Assembly: GCF_014645615.1 (NCBI RefSeq)
Contig: NZ_BMMB01000002.1
Location: 124,001 to 188,000 of the forward strand
Origin: Paenibacillus hunanensis
Lineage (GTDB): Bacteria; Bacillota; Bacilli; Paenibacillales; Paenibacillaceae
Length of the DNA stretch: 64,000 bases
Reading direction: 5' to 3'
In this document: piece by piece, positions 1-9,712 of the stretch
Position numbering within the stretch: the stretch's first letter is position 1
Layout of the letters: the number at the start of each line of letters is the position of its first letter
Made by a program: the position numbers and the translations under genes
Notes under the pieces: model-generated
Told to the model about the DNA's origin: nothing
What the model saw: only the letters and a program-made list of their open reading frames with translations
The model's database searches: none

Positions 1-251
1 GTAACAGTATCACCGTTTTTAGAAATTTGCTCGACATCATACGAAATCGAGTTTGCGTTAATGTTACTGTAGCTACCTGTCACCGTAAGACGATCGCTGT
101 TAGCGATACGCGGTGTAGAGATATCATACTGTTCATTCGGAAAAATGAAAAAGTTGCCTGTTGCTGCCTGTGCCACATTACCGCCAATTCCTTGAGGCAA
201 AAGGCCAGCCAACAAGACTACCGCCAATAGCATCGATAGTAATTTCTTCAA
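1..251 (-). CDS. Secreted protein of unknown function, N-terminal part
   Basis: The first 83 codons of a gene that runs off the left edge. It starts with TTG at 251 behind a strong GAGGAGG box at 261-267. The product begins with a classical Sec signal peptide: a KK dipeptide, a leucine/valine-rich core around residues 4-18, and a probable AQA cleavage site near residue 30. The mature part is rich in Asn, Ser, Thr and Ile (for example NANSISYDVEQ), as in Ig-like or other beta-sandwich surface proteins, but too little is visible to name a family. Export is well supported; function is unknown. Confidence 0.7.
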   Translation of the reverse strand, partial: MKKLLSMLLAVVLLAGLLPQGIGGNVAQAATGNFFIFPNEQYDISTPRIANSDRLTVTGSYSNINANSISYDVEQISKNGDTV

Positions 252-576
252 AATAATGTTCCTCCTCTTGTTCCGCTCACAGCTTTGGTTCTGTATGGCG
301 GGCTTAACCTGTCTATCCTTTTTATCGGCAAGGATAGTATAGATTTTAATAAAATTAGGAAATTCCAAGAAAAAACATCGTATTCGAATCGCGCAATCGT
401 TAAGATATGGACAAAATTTTACACTTGCTTTTTTTGCATACTTGCGCAAGCCCAGTCGTAGCGCGGATTGATAATAATGATCGCCTTTCATTCAATTTGA
501 AGCAAAAGAGAGAAGCGAATACATATATAATAGAAGAAACTCGTTTTATTTTGTTCGTCCCTTCTCTGTTGACACC

Positions 577-622
577 AAAAAAGCCTCCGCATCGGTGCTA
601 TACGCATCGATGTGGAGGCTTT
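577..622 (-). terminator. Rho-independent terminator after tagO
   Basis: Arms AAAGCCTCCGCATCG and CGATGTGGAGGCTTT flank a loop of about 11 bases, and a T-run follows on the minus strand. It lies just below the tagO stop and should end the DUF5693-csaB-tagA-tagO unit. The rest of the 252-672 gap shows nothing I recognise. Confidence 0.8.
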
Positions 623-672
623 CCATATCAAGACTTGGTGTTTAGTTTGAAATGGTTGATTGGCAATTTACA

Positions 673-1800
673 TTAAGGCTTACTACCACGTGTTGGATCA
701 GGCTTTACGCGCAGGCGTGCAATAAGATCTAGCAAAGGCCGCTTCGTTTGGCCGACAAGACCGATCAGTTCAGCACCGATCTGCATTACGAACATCATCA
801 CACAGATGACGGCAAAGGTAACCCAGTTGGCGTCATTCAAAGCTGCCGAAGACTGGATAATTGCCAGTACACCGAAGAATGCTGCGATTCCGTAGATCAG
901 CAATACCGTTTGGCGATGGCTGAGTCCAAGCTCACGCAAGCAATGATGCAGGTGACCTTTATCCGGTGCAAAAATCGGCTTCTTATGTACCCAGCGACGA
1001 ATAATAGCGAAGAACGTATCCGACAAAGGTACGCCGATAATAATCAGCGGTGTAATAAACGAGACGACTGCGATCTGTTTGAACCCTAGCAGGGACAGCA
1101 TCGCAAGACTGAAGCCAAGGAACAAGGAACCCGTATCACCCATGAAAATTTTGGCTGGGTGGAAGTTGAAATACAGGAATCCGACAATCGCGCCTAACAG
1201 CAGTACACAAAGCAGTGCAACTGGATAGTTGCCCATAATCAATGACATCGTAAAAATACTACCGATCGCAATAGCGGAAACACCAGCTGCCAGTCCATCC
1301 AGACCGTCAATCAGGTTAATGGCATTCGTTACACCGACAATCCAGAAGATCGTAAGCGGAATCGAAATCCAGTTTTCCAGAGCGAAATAATTATCCTGAA
1401 AAGGAATATCTACAAAATCAACACGAATACCGTATCCAAATACAACTGTGCATGCAGCGACGAGTTGTCCGATCAGTTTCACTTTGGCTGACAGCTCGAA
1501 GCGGTCATCCAATACACCGATCAGTACAATGATAGAGCCTGCAGTAAAGAAGGCTTTCATGAAATTGGCATCACGGGCAGGAAGATCAAAAGGCAAGAAC
1601 GGCAACACAACCAGAAATGCAATGACTAGAGCTAGGAAAATTCCTAGACCGCCCATACGTGGCATAATACGTGTGTGCACCTTGCGAGCATTCGGAACAT
1701 CAACTGCTCCAATTCGAATCGCAAACCTTTTGACGAGTGGTGTAAGAACAAGCGCCAAAGCGAGCGCCAGCACAAACCCAAGAATACAAACGATTAACAT
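673..1800 (-). CDS. tagO: UDP-GlcNAc:undecaprenyl-phosphate GlcNAc-1-phosphate transferase
   Basis: Polytopic membrane enzyme of the MraY/WecA/TagO family, 375 aa. It moves GlcNAc-1-phosphate onto undecaprenyl phosphate, the first step for wall teichoic acid or other secondary wall polymers. Family signatures are present: the Asp pair in GVLDD (about 98-99), NLIDGLDGLA (about 162-171), FMGDTGS (219-225) and the HLHH loop (283-286). About ten hydrophobic segments are visible. It follows tagA by about 110 bp and closes a cluster with csaB. TagO and WecA cannot be told apart by sequence; TagO is chosen from the Gram-positive context. Confidence 0.92.
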   Translation of the reverse strand: MLIVCILGFVLALALALVLTPLVKRFAIRIGAVDVPNARKVHTRIMPRMGGLGIFLALVIAFLVVLPFLPFDLPARDANFMKAFFTAGSIIVLIGVLDDRFELSAKVKLIGQLVAACTVVFGYGIRVDFVDIPFQDNYFALENWISIPLTIFWIVGVTNAINLIDGLDGLAAGVSAIAIGSIFTMSLIMGNYPVALLCVLLLGAIVGFLYFNFHPAKIFMGDTGSLFLGFSLAMLSLLGFKQIAVVSFITPLIIIGVPLSDTFFAIIRRWVHKKPIFAPDKGHLHHCLRELGLSHRQTVLLIYGIAAFFGVLAIIQSSAALNDANWVTFAVICVMMFVMQIGAELIGLVGQTKRPLLDLIARLRVKPDPTRGSKP

Positions 1801-1912
1801 TTGGCTTTTCGACCCCCAATTTATCTCACGGAGCCAATTATACTCCGTTCGAATCTAAACACCAAGCTTTTTTTGACGATTTTCCAGCTGATTTTGCAAA
1901 AAAAATGATGAT

Positions 1913-2671
1913 TTACTGCACTTTTGTTACACTTTCCTTATCTTTGAGCACTTTTACAGCAAATTTGGGCAGCACAAGCATTCGCTTATAACGGTGTGGC
2001 TCCTTTAATAGACGGTAAAACCATTCCATTCGCATCTTCTGAAATAATACCGGCGCCCGTTTGGATCTGCCGGAGATAATATCGAAGCTGCCGCCAACTC
2101 CCATCATAATCGGTACACCTAGCTCTTGCTTGTATTTGCCAATCCATGGTTCCTGCGTATCCAGACCGCGTGCCACAAACAGTATGTCTGGATTGGCCTC
2201 GCGAATGGCTGCGATCACCTCAGCATCCTGATCGGGCCCAAAGAAGCCGTCACGATAGCCTGCAATCACAGTACCCGGATATAAACTTTGTAACCGAGCC
2301 GCTGTATCCTGAATCACGTCCAGCGAGGAGCCGAGCAGATAAACCTTCCAGCCGCGCTGCTGTCCAAGATCCATCAAGCGATGCAGTAGATCAAATCCAG
2401 CTACACGCTCCGCTACCGGTTGTCCGCATGTCGAAGCTGCCCATACAAGACCTGCTCCATCGGGAACGAGTAGCTCTGCATTTTTCATCACTTGCATGTA
2501 TTGAGGCTGCTCAAGTGCAGTCATAATCATAATCGGATTGGCCGTAATAATCTGATTCGGTTGCCGCTGTTCGATAAGATGCTCAACATGGCGTACCGTA
2601 TCATCCATATTTAGTTTGGAAACATTCAGACCGTAGATCGGTACAGTCGGAATGGTAGACGATGCATTCAT
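1913..2671 (-). CDS. tagA: WecG/TagA/CpsF family glycosyltransferase
   Basis: 252 aa, GT26 family. Such enzymes add N-acetylmannosamine (or a related sugar) to undecaprenyl-PP-GlcNAc, the product of TagO, at the inner face of the membrane. The conserved Thr in TANP (about 43) and the Asp of PDGAGLVWA (about 71) match the family's active-site region, followed by RVAGFD. The start at 2671 has an AAAGGTGA box. It sits 7 bp after csaB and just before tagO, so all three probably build one pyruvylated wall polymer. The exact sugar donor is inferred; UDP-ManNAc could come from MnaA encoded at 22,222. Confidence 0.9.
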   Translation of the reverse strand: MNASSTIPTVPIYGLNVSKLNMDDTVRHVEHLIEQRQPNQIITANPIMIMTALEQPQYMQVMKNAELLVPDGAGLVWAASTCGQPVAERVAGFDLLHRLMDLGQQRGWKVYLLGSSLDVIQDTAARLQSLYPGTVIAGYRDGFFGPDQDAEVIAAIREANPDILFVARGLDTQEPWIGKYKQELGVPIMMGVGGSFDIISGRSKRAPVLFQKMRMEWFYRLLKEPHRYKRMLVLPKFAVKVLKDKESVTKVQ

Positions 2672-2678
2672 GTACAGA

Positions 2679-3932
2679 TCACCTTTGTCCTAAAAAATAA
2701 TGAGCGATAAATTGCGCTGGCTGTGCAGCATCCTGCTTAAGCGCTGCAATATATGGAGCTTTTGCCTGCTTCCACTCTGCTGTTGTATCCAGCACATGCA
2801 GCATATCGTTCAGTAAACGTTCCGACTGCACGGCTTCGCTCGTACCGGACGGCTCAATCGCAAGTCGATTTAAAAACTGATCGATCTTCGGATCGTAGGA
2901 AATACCCAGTAGCGGTACATGCTGAGATGCTGCATAAATGAGACTGTGCAGACGCATTCCCAGCACTAGATCGCAGCGACTGACCTCTGCCAGCATTTGC
3001 TGTGGATCTACTACCTGTTCGGCGGTGCTGATCGTACTGCCAGATGCACGAACATCGCCGATTCGTTCGATAACATAAGCAGAAGCCTGCTCATCCTCTG
3101 GTAAATGAAATGGCAGAAAACGTAAATGTACCGGACGCTGGCTTGCCAGCTGTTTGAGTGCATCAGCAATGCCATGTAGCTCACGGCGCTGCTTATCCCA
3201 GAAGCGAAGCGAGATTCCAATAAGTGGTACAGTGTTAGCAACAGATTCGCTGTTTTCGTTCGAATCCACTGCATTGCTGTCCACAGCTAAAGGTATCATA
3301 TCATTTTCGGTAGCATGATGACCAGTTTCTGTGACTTTAGCCATGTTCATTTGATTCTCTCCGACTGGCTGTGAAGCTGTAGAGACTATATTTTCAGGCA
3401 AAGGCAAGCCCATAACTGGATCAGCTACTACTGTAATACGACTCGGGTCCAATCCCATTTTGCCCAGTAAGGCAGCTGATTCCTGATCGCGTACTGAAAC
3501 ATAGGCACTCTTGCGGAATACATTACGAATCCATTTGAAAAAGAAACCTTTTTCAACGGGTCCTACACCCTGTGCATAGATGAATACCGGCTTACGTGCC
3601 CACTGTGCGATATGGATAATGCCAAGGTAATAAGGAATGGTCAGCGGACCGGTTGCATCCTGAAGCAGGCTTCCCCCACCGCTAATCATACCATCGCTTT
3701 CCTTCATCAATGCACGGATCTCACCCAGCTTCATCCGGTGCACCGAGCGCACACCGTACATACGTGCTGTCCATTCCGGATCATTAGACAGTACAACAGG
3801 GACGATTGTAATCCCTGCTGCCTGCCCTTGCTGAGCAAGAGAGTTCAGAATAGATTTGAGTACAGCTTCATCCCCGCTATTTCGAAATCCATAATAGCCG
3901 GAAATTACGATTTGAACAGAGACGGAGCCCAT
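2679..3932 (-). CDS. csaB: Polysaccharide pyruvyl transferase CsaB
   Basis: 417 aa. CsaB adds ketal-pyruvate to the secondary cell-wall polymer, creating the ligand for SLH-domain surface proteins. The N-terminal GYYGFRNSGDEA (about 12-23) and the C-terminal GMRLHSLIYAA are typical of the family. Between the two halves, roughly residues 180-230, is a hydrophilic, repeat-poor stretch rich in Asn, Ser, Glu and Val that looks like an added disordered loop. The start overlaps the end of the upstream DUF5693 gene by 28 bp, suggesting translational coupling. Its presence predicts SLH-anchored proteins in this organism. Confidence 0.93.
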   Translation of the reverse strand: MGSVSVQIVISGYYGFRNSGDEAVLKSILNSLAQQGQAAGITIVPVVLSNDPEWTARMYGVRSVHRMKLGEIRALMKESDGMISGGGSLLQDATGPLTIPYYLGIIHIAQWARKPVFIYAQGVGPVEKGFFFKWIRNVFRKSAYVSVRDQESAALLGKMGLDPSRITVVADPVMGLPLPENIVSTASQPVGENQMNMAKVTETGHHATENDMIPLAVDSNAVDSNENSESVANTVPLIGISLRFWDKQRRELHGIADALKQLASQRPVHLRFLPFHLPEDEQASAYVIERIGDVRASGSTISTAEQVVDPQQMLAEVSRCDLVLGMRLHSLIYAASQHVPLLGISYDPKIDQFLNRLAIEPSGTSEAVQSERLLNDMLHVLDTTAEWKQAKAPYIAALKQDAAQPAQFIAHYFLGQR

Positions 3933-5932
3933 TTACGCCAACACCTTTCGATAATTTGCCAGATCACAATCGCCACGAGTCCAAGCACCAGACCCAGCGC
4001 CATACCGAGCAAACCGCGAGTTAACGAGATCAGTACAGGTGAGTGGATATGGGCAAATGTATCGACCATCGACAATTGTCCAATCGAAGCAATGATCAGC
4101 AGATAAATCGCCTGACGGTATTTCGCAGCGATAAAGATACCTACAATAAAGATCGGATGTGCCATCAAAAATTCCTTGTTACGTGGACGAACATTAAATA
4201 GTCCTTCCAGTGCGTTACGGAAATGCATTTCAAGCGGAGATACCGTTCCTGCATTACCTGTACGGGACAGATAATACATGCCCACTACACCGACAATTCC
4301 GAGTACGATGACCCAGGTTAATGTGATCGGACGTGTAAGCAGCTTACGAATGCCTGCAAAGCCAAAGCTTTCTTTGCCACGATAAAAGGCAATATACAGT
4401 GCAGTCAGTGCGATTGGTGCAAAGTGCAGCAGGCTGACCCCACGGAATTGATTAATAACGAGCTGATACGTAATATCGTCCAGCAAGCCGATGATGAACA
4501 GTGCTCCAGTCAGCGACCACAGTGAGGTACGCAGGAAGAGTAATATGGACTGACCGACTCGCTTACCTACGGTCAGACTGCTTCTCGACTCATACATAAG
4601 GTCTACAGCCTTCACGGCATAGATCATGGCAATTGTCGGAATACTGATCGCTGCCAGTAAGGCTACACCCTGCTCCAATAGCAAGGATTTGTGAATCGCG
4701 ATCAAGCCGGCACTACCAATCAAGCCGAGTACGAATACAGCCAGTGTGAGTTTACGTACAAAGTAGTACGCCAGCAGCGCGATGGCTGCAATAGCACCGA
4801 TCAGTACAATCAGTTTCACATAGCGCTCCATCGGGAAGGTGTGCACATCACGAGCAACAGCAGGTCCCAATGTAAAGCCATTCTTTTGAATATCCTGAAT
4901 CGCATGCCCTTTCTCTTGCAAACTCAAAATTACATTGTCGATCGAATTCGTCATCGCTGCCTTCGTGGTATCACGAGAAACAGCCAGATTGATATACATC
5001 ATACGAATATTACGGTCTTTACTTGCCAGTACAAAGCGATCAGCTACCGTAATCGGATCCAGCTGTGAATCCGCCTGACTCAGTGAGTACAAGCGTACCA
5101 CATTGTAGTTATTCAAATAAGCTAGCTTGCTAAAGCCATCCTGCGGCTTTTTCAAGTTCTCGATCGCGGCAATGGCAAGGTTATGCTTTTTCAGCAGCGA
5201 TGCAAAGGCTGTGATCGTATGCTTTTCGATATCGTCATTAAAGCCGGTCACGCTAGCCCCATCAAACAGAAGGGTTTTAACGCCATAGGTCGTAAACTCA
5301 TCCAGCATTTCTGACATCACATTTTGATTGTAAGGTAGCGCATCATTCAAACGCGGCACGATCTGGAAGCCCATATCATGCAGCATTTTCATTGCTACAG
5401 GATCAGGATCAAGCGGCTTCAAGCCTGCATCATCTGTCGAGGTTTGGATTACCAGACCAGGCAGATTCTGATACGTCCACGAGGAAACCGGAATTGCCAG
5501 TGAGTTAAATACGCGCTCCAATACAGGGCGAAGCATTTCTTCATTCTCTTTGCTCGTAAATTGAACATACGTAAAATTATCATTGAGTGGAATCACCTGA
5601 TTTTGGCGATTAGCCACATCCGCAGAACTATACACATGCAGTCGACCAGAGGATTGCAGCTCAGGCAGATTACTCTGATACAAGGCTACAGAGCCGACTC
5701 CGGCATTTTTAAGCAATTGCAGCTGCTCCCTGATATAATCCTGGGGATGAGGCTGATACGACGCAATAGAAATCAGATCACGATAGTTGAATACAAACTC
5801 TACATTTTGGGACGTGTGCTCTGTCTGGATACGGCTGTACGCCACCGGTAAGGATGCAACCATCCCAATAATAACCAGTATCCATAACCATTTTGCAGAA
5901 CGATTGTTCCAATGTTGCCATTTCTGAACCAC
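3905..5932 (-). CDS. DUF5693 family polytopic membrane protein
   Basis: 675 aa. An N-terminal membrane anchor (about 14-30) is followed by an extracytoplasmic domain of about 330 residues, then about eight hydrophobic helices to the C-terminus. Proteins of this type commonly sit directly upstream of csaB in Paenibacillus-like genomes, and here the reading frames overlap by 28 bp. The biochemical role is not known. A place in export or assembly of the pyruvylated wall polymer is plausible from context only. The start at 5932 is preceded by an AGGAGG-type box. Confidence 0.82.
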   Translation of the reverse strand: MVQKWQHWNNRSAKWLWILVIIGMVASLPVAYSRIQTEHTSQNVEFVFNYRDLISIASYQPHPQDYIREQLQLLKNAGVGSVALYQSNLPELQSSGRLHVYSSADVANRQNQVIPLNDNFTYVQFTSKENEEMLRPVLERVFNSLAIPVSSWTYQNLPGLVIQTSTDDAGLKPLDPDPVAMKMLHDMGFQIVPRLNDALPYNQNVMSEMLDEFTTYGVKTLLFDGASVTGFNDDIEKHTITAFASLLKKHNLAIAAIENLKKPQDGFSKLAYLNNYNVVRLYSLSQADSQLDPITVADRFVLASKDRNIRMMYINLAVSRDTTKAAMTNSIDNVILSLQEKGHAIQDIQKNGFTLGPAVARDVHTFPMERYVKLIVLIGAIAAIALLAYYFVRKLTLAVFVLGLIGSAGLIAIHKSLLLEQGVALLAAISIPTIAMIYAVKAVDLMYESRSSLTVGKRVGQSILLFLRTSLWSLTGALFIIGLLDDITYQLVINQFRGVSLLHFAPIALTALYIAFYRGKESFGFAGIRKLLTRPITLTWVIVLGIVGVVGMYYLSRTGNAGTVSPLEMHFRNALEGLFNVRPRNKEFLMAHPIFIVGIFIAAKYRQAIYLLIIASIGQLSMVDTFAHIHSPVLISLTRGLLGMALGLVLGLVAIVIWQIIERCWRKWAPSLFKS

Positions 5933-6004
5933 TCAAGTACCTCCTTAATAATTCCGTTACCCCCATCTGACAAAAGGACTCTTCTGACGCTGGGCATAAC
6001 GAAT

Positions 6005-6041
6005 GGTTCCGTCATCAGAGTACGCGTCTGACAACGGAACC
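6005..6041 (-). repeat. Leader hairpin upstream of the DUF5693-csaB unit
   Basis: Two-tier inverted repeat: outer arms GGTTCCGT and ACGGAACC, inner arms TCAGA and TCTGA, separated by matching CA bulges. A TATAAT box at 6060-6065 (minus strand) would place the hairpin in the 5' leader, 70-110 bases before the DUF5693 start. No T-run follows it, so it is not a simple terminator. Confidence 0.5.
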
Positions 6042-6119
6042 TCTTCATTCATCTGCTTTATTATATACTGTTTGTTCGCTTAAAGCCTACACTCAATTCC
6101 ACTTCTATCAAAATAAAAA

Positions 6120-7835
6120 TCAACCGTCAACGCGACTCATTACCGCTTGCTTGAGTCCATTCATGCGTGCTTCGGAATCGCTCAAGGAATCTCCGCGTAC
6201 CGCAAAGTATACTTTGATCTTGGGCTCGGTGCCAGATGGACGCAGGCAGAACCATGAACCATCCTCCAGCATAAATTTCAGTACATTTTCCTTTGGCAAT
6301 CCATTCAGTCCTTTAGAGTAATCGAGCGCTTCTGTTACCTTCACGCCTCCGATTTCGGCTGGACTGTTGCTACGCCAGTCTTCCATAATCGCTTGAATCT
6401 GTGCTACGCCGTCTTTTCCTTTTAGCGTACGGGATTCGAGACTTTCCTGGAAATAACCAAACTGGGTATACAGCTCTTGCAGCACGTCATACAATGTTTT
6501 GCCCTGTTGCTTGTAGTAAGCCGCTGCTTCACTGATCAGCAGTGCAGCTACAACCGCATCTTTATCACGTGCATAGTTGCCAGCCAGGTAGCCATAGCTT
6601 TCCTCATAACCGAACAGGAATGTATGCTCACCTGTTTGCTCGAACTGGTTCATTTTCTCGCCGATATATTTGAAGCCTGTCAGCGTATTGTATACCGTAG
6701 CGTTATAATGCTCTGCAATCGCAGCACCCATCTCGCTCGTTACGATCGTTTTTACGACTGCACCATTCGCTGGCAGCTTGCCTTGCTCCTGCAATTGACC
6801 CAGATAATAATGGATCATGATCGCACCGGATTGGTTACCTGTCAGAACAAAATACTTGCCATTATTGTCCTTCACGACTGCTCCCATACGGTCACTATCT
6901 GGATCGGTACCGATCAGAATGTCTGCTCCGATCTTCTCACCCAGCTCAATGGCGAGTGTGAACGCTTCGCGTTCTTCCGGGTTTGGCGATTTTACTGTGC
7001 TAAAATTACCATCTGGCTCCTGCTGCTGCTCAACGATCGTTACGTTAGTGAAGCCCAGACGCTTCAATCCTTCTTTGACCGGACGATAGCCTGTACCATG
7101 CAGCGGTGTATAGATAATGTTCAGATTTTGACCTGCTTCACCAGCAAGCAGCTCACGATTCACACTGATCGAAGTGACCGTATCCAGAAACGCCTGATCC
7201 TCATCGTCACCGAGCCATACAAGCAATCCTTGCTGCTCCGCTGCTTCGCGCTCTACACGCTTGATGTTCGCAAATGAAGACACCTGACGAATCTGCTCGA
7301 TGACTTGCTCTGCTTCATGTGGTACCAGCTGTCCGCCACTCGCATTGTATACTTTGTAGCCGTTATACTCCGGTGGGTTGTGACTTGCTGTAATCACAAT
7401 ACCGCCCGTTGCTTTCAGATGACGAACGGCAAAGGAAAGCTCTGGTGTGGAACGCAGCGATGGGAATAGCTTTGCAACGATACCGTTACCTGCAAGTACC
7501 AGTGCAGCTTCCAGTGCAAACTCAGGCGAAAAGTGACGAGAGTCATGCGCGATGACAACCGATGGCTTGTCCGCTCCCGTATGTACTGACAAAATATACT
7601 CCGCCAGACCCTGTGTCGCCCGGCCAACTGTATAGCTGTTCATCCGGTTGCTGCCTGCCCCGATTACACCGCGCAGACCCCCTGTACCAAATTCCAGATC
7701 TCTATAAAAACGGTCTTCCAGTTCGGATACCTGTCCATCCAGGCTTTGCAGCTCTTGTTTGGTCTGCTCGTCAATCGACGGATCGCCCAGCCATTGATCC
7801 AGGTTATGCTTTGCTTGTTCGCTAAGTGTTGTCAT
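6120..7835 (-). CDS. pgcA: Phosphoglucomutase / phosphomannomutase family protein
   Basis: Alpha-D-phosphohexomutase of the PgcA type, interconverting glucose-6-phosphate and glucose-1-phosphate for UDP-glucose and wall or lipid glycosylation. The phosphoserine loop TASHNPP (about 149-155), metal loop GTDPDSDRMG (about 309-318), sugar loop GYEESYG (about 409-415) and C-terminal phosphate site RPSGTEPKIKVY are all present. The ATG at 7835 is chosen because AGAAGGG lies 9 bases upstream; an ATG three codons earlier abuts that box. The resulting 571 aa is normal for the family. Confidence 0.93.
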   Translation of the reverse strand: MTTLSEQAKHNLDQWLGDPSIDEQTKQELQSLDGQVSELEDRFYRDLEFGTGGLRGVIGAGSNRMNSYTVGRATQGLAEYILSVHTGADKPSVVIAHDSRHFSPEFALEAALVLAGNGIVAKLFPSLRSTPELSFAVRHLKATGGIVITASHNPPEYNGYKVYNASGGQLVPHEAEQVIEQIRQVSSFANIKRVEREAAEQQGLLVWLGDDEDQAFLDTVTSISVNRELLAGEAGQNLNIIYTPLHGTGYRPVKEGLKRLGFTNVTIVEQQQEPDGNFSTVKSPNPEEREAFTLAIELGEKIGADILIGTDPDSDRMGAVVKDNNGKYFVLTGNQSGAIMIHYYLGQLQEQGKLPANGAVVKTIVTSEMGAAIAEHYNATVYNTLTGFKYIGEKMNQFEQTGEHTFLFGYEESYGYLAGNYARDKDAVVAALLISEAAAYYKQQGKTLYDVLQELYTQFGYFQESLESRTLKGKDGVAQIQAIMEDWRSNSPAEIGGVKVTEALDYSKGLNGLPKENVLKFMLEDGSWFCLRPSGTEPKIKVYFAVRGDSLSDSEARMNGLKQAVMSRVDG

Positions 7836-7900
7836 TATATCCATCCCTTCTCTACCCGTTAGTATGGTACAACCTATCCAATATGTGTTTTTCTTACCGA

Positions 7901-8338
7901 TCAGGCTTTTTCCGGATCCGTAAGGGCAAACATAATTTCGCCTTCAACAACGACCTTGCCGTCTACTGTAGCGACAGCACGACCTTTACCGATCGATGCT
8001 TTCATACGTGTAATTTCCACTTCAAGACGCAATGTATCACCTGGTACAACCTGTCCACGGAAACGGACACCGTCAATACCAGCAAACATTGCCAGCTTGC
8101 TGCGGTTTGCTTCTACTTTCAGAATAGCAGCGGCGCCAACCTGTGCCAGTGCCTCCACAATCAGCACACCCGGCATGACCGGATAGCCTGGGAAATGACC
8201 CGTGAAAAACGGTTCATTCATCGTCACATTTTTAATACCAACTGCCCGTTTGCCTTCTTCCAGCTCCAGCAGTCGATCCACCAGCAGAAATGGCGGGCGG
8301 TGTGGAATGATTTCCTGAATTTGCTGTATATCGTACAT
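7901..8338 (-). CDS. fabZ: 3-hydroxyacyl-[acyl-carrier-protein] dehydratase FabZ
   Basis: 145-aa hot-dog fold enzyme that dehydrates 3-hydroxyacyl-ACP in type II fatty acid synthesis. [10 protein letters not shown] (about 13-22) and [20 protein letters not shown] carry the catalytic His48 and Glu62. The open frame extends far upstream, but the ATG at 8338 with an AGAGGAG box 10 bases away and family-like length is the true start. A terminator at 8480-8512 separates it from the epuA/flhP genes, so it likely has its own promoter. Confidence 0.95.
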   Translation of the reverse strand: MYDIQQIQEIIPHRPPFLLVDRLLELEEGKRAVGIKNVTMNEPFFTGHFPGYPVMPGVLIVEALAQVGAAAILKVEANRSKLAMFAGIDGVRFRGQVVPGDTLRLEVEITRMKASIGKGRAVATVDGKVVVEGEIMFALTDPEKA

Positions 8339-8479
8339 GCAGATAAAACTCCTCTCATCCAGCGTCCATCGAAGACGTGGAATCCATAGTAGGGAATACG
8401 CTTCAAGCGCTTGCTCAGCCTGAAACGAACCATTACGCCTGGTCAGGCATTCCACATCATTATAACGGTTTCGGCATAA

Positions 8480-8512
8480 AAAATAAAACTCCTGCAAAAG
8501 CAGGAGTTTTGA
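8480..8512 (-). terminator. Terminator of the mbl-flhO-flhP-epuA unit
   Basis: A perfect 11-bp stem, AAAACTCCTGC / GCAGGAGTTTT, with an AAAA loop. On the minus strand it is followed by TTTTATTTTTTA. It begins 17 bases below the epuA stop. Confidence 0.9.
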
Positions 8513-8526
8513 ATAAGATGCTTTAT

Positions 8527-8832
8527 TTATGGTGCGTAAACAAGCTGGAAAACATGAGCCCATGTTTCGGGATATAATACGTCAGCAATGCTATGATGTC
8601 CAAGCACGGAATAGCCTACAGTCATTCCGATTACCAGAGCAGCCGCGAATCCGACCAACACGAGCATAAATTGCAGAGTTTTCATCCCTGCCGAGCGGGC
8701 AGTAGCTGCTGGCTTTTTCTCCTGCTCACGCTCTTTCGATTCGGAAGCTTCCGGTCTGCGTGTTAGCTTCCGATTCGGTGCAGCCTTTTGCGTTTTAGCT
8801 GCTTCCTGAATTGCTGAACGACGACTAGGCAC
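8527..8832 (-). CDS. EpuA-like small membrane protein ("RNA polymerase subunit beta" family)
   Basis: 101 aa. A very basic and charged N-terminal half (residues 1-50, rich in Arg, Lys, Glu, Ala) precedes one transmembrane helix (about 52-78) and a short extracytoplasmic tail. This layout, and the position after flhP and before fabZ, fit the EpuA family (PF11772), often mislabelled DNA-directed RNA polymerase subunit beta. No polymerase motif is present. It overlaps the flhP stop by 8 bp, so it is translationally coupled. The function is unknown. Confidence 0.7.
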   Translation of the reverse strand: MPSRRSAIQEAAKTQKAAPNRKLTRRPEASESKEREQEKKPAATARSAGMKTLQFMLVLVGFAAALVIGMTVGYSVLGHHSIADVLYPETWAHVFQLVYAP

Positions 8833-9676
8833 GGAGCGAATTCGTGATGTTCATCATTTGATCACTCGATGACAGCGCACGTGCAGCCAGCTGGTACGCA
8901 CGTTGTACATTAATCATGTCTGTCATCTCATTGCTCAGGTCAACGTTCGAGCCTTCCAGATAACCCTGACGAATCTGGGTATCTGCGGACATCACGCCAG
9001 CAACCTGATTACGCTGCATATTAGCTGGCAATGTGAAGAAATTGCCGTCCATTTGGTACAGACCTTCTGGATGAACAATGCGATCCACACCGATACGCAT
9101 TGGACGTTGTACATCCTGACCATTAACCGTTACGGTCTTGGTCGCGATTTTCACACGGCCTTGAGCATCAGTCGAACGGATAACGCCTTTATCATCAATA
9201 TCAATTTTCGTTTTAGCAGGAACTTTGACGGGCTGTCCATCCTGATCAAGTAACAGATAGCCTTGATCTGTGGCCATATACGCATTGTTCGGTTCATTGG
9301 CTACAGGCACATAGTGAAAGGAACCCTCGCGAGTCCAGCCTTCTTTACCATCTGCGCTCACGCGGAACATTGCATCCCCTTGAATCGCAAGGTCAGTTGG
9401 GCTATCTGTCTGATGTAGCTCACCCTGAGACATATTGCGAGTCACTTCACCCATACGTGCACCAAAGCCAATATTGTAGCCACTCGCTGTGATACGGCCT
9501 GGCAAGCGCGAAGCTGCTCCAGGCTGTTGCTTCACAACAGTGAATACATCCTCAAATGTAGCATCTTTGCTTTTGTAACCTACCGTATCCGAGTTGGCAA
9601 TATTATCCGACACAACGCCCAGCTTTTGTTGAATACCGCTCATCGCCACCATGGCGCTGATCATGGAGTTGTTCAT
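8825..9676 (-). CDS. flhP: Flagellar hook-basal body protein FlhP (FlgG/FlgF-like)
   Basis: 283-aa rod/hook protein. The N-terminal MNNSMISAMVAMSGIQQKLG region with the DNIANSDTVGYK motif and the C-terminal SNVDLSNEMTDMINVQRAYQ motif form the coiled-coil ends shared by flagellar axial proteins. In Bacillus flhO and flhP lie between mbl and fabZ, as here. It follows flhO by about 36 bp and likely forms part of the distal rod. Start ATG 9676 has an AAAGGAGG box. Confidence 0.92.
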   Translation of the reverse strand: MNNSMISAMVAMSGIQQKLGVVSDNIANSDTVGYKSKDATFEDVFTVVKQQPGAASRLPGRITASGYNIGFGARMGEVTRNMSQGELHQTDSPTDLAIQGDAMFRVSADGKEGWTREGSFHYVPVANEPNNAYMATDQGYLLLDQDGQPVKVPAKTKIDIDDKGVIRSTDAQGRVKIATKTVTVNGQDVQRPMRIGVDRIVHPEGLYQMDGNFFTLPANMQRNQVAGVMSADTQIRQGYLEGSNVDLSNEMTDMINVQRAYQLAARALSSSDQMMNITNSLRA

Positions 9677-9712
9677 TATTGACCTCCTTTGATTGACAGT
9701 TGCTTCATCCTA

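Noticed and set aside
407..676. 89-aa plus-strand frame upstream of tagO
   Set aside because: It runs through the terminator hairpin at 577-622 and has no ribosome site.
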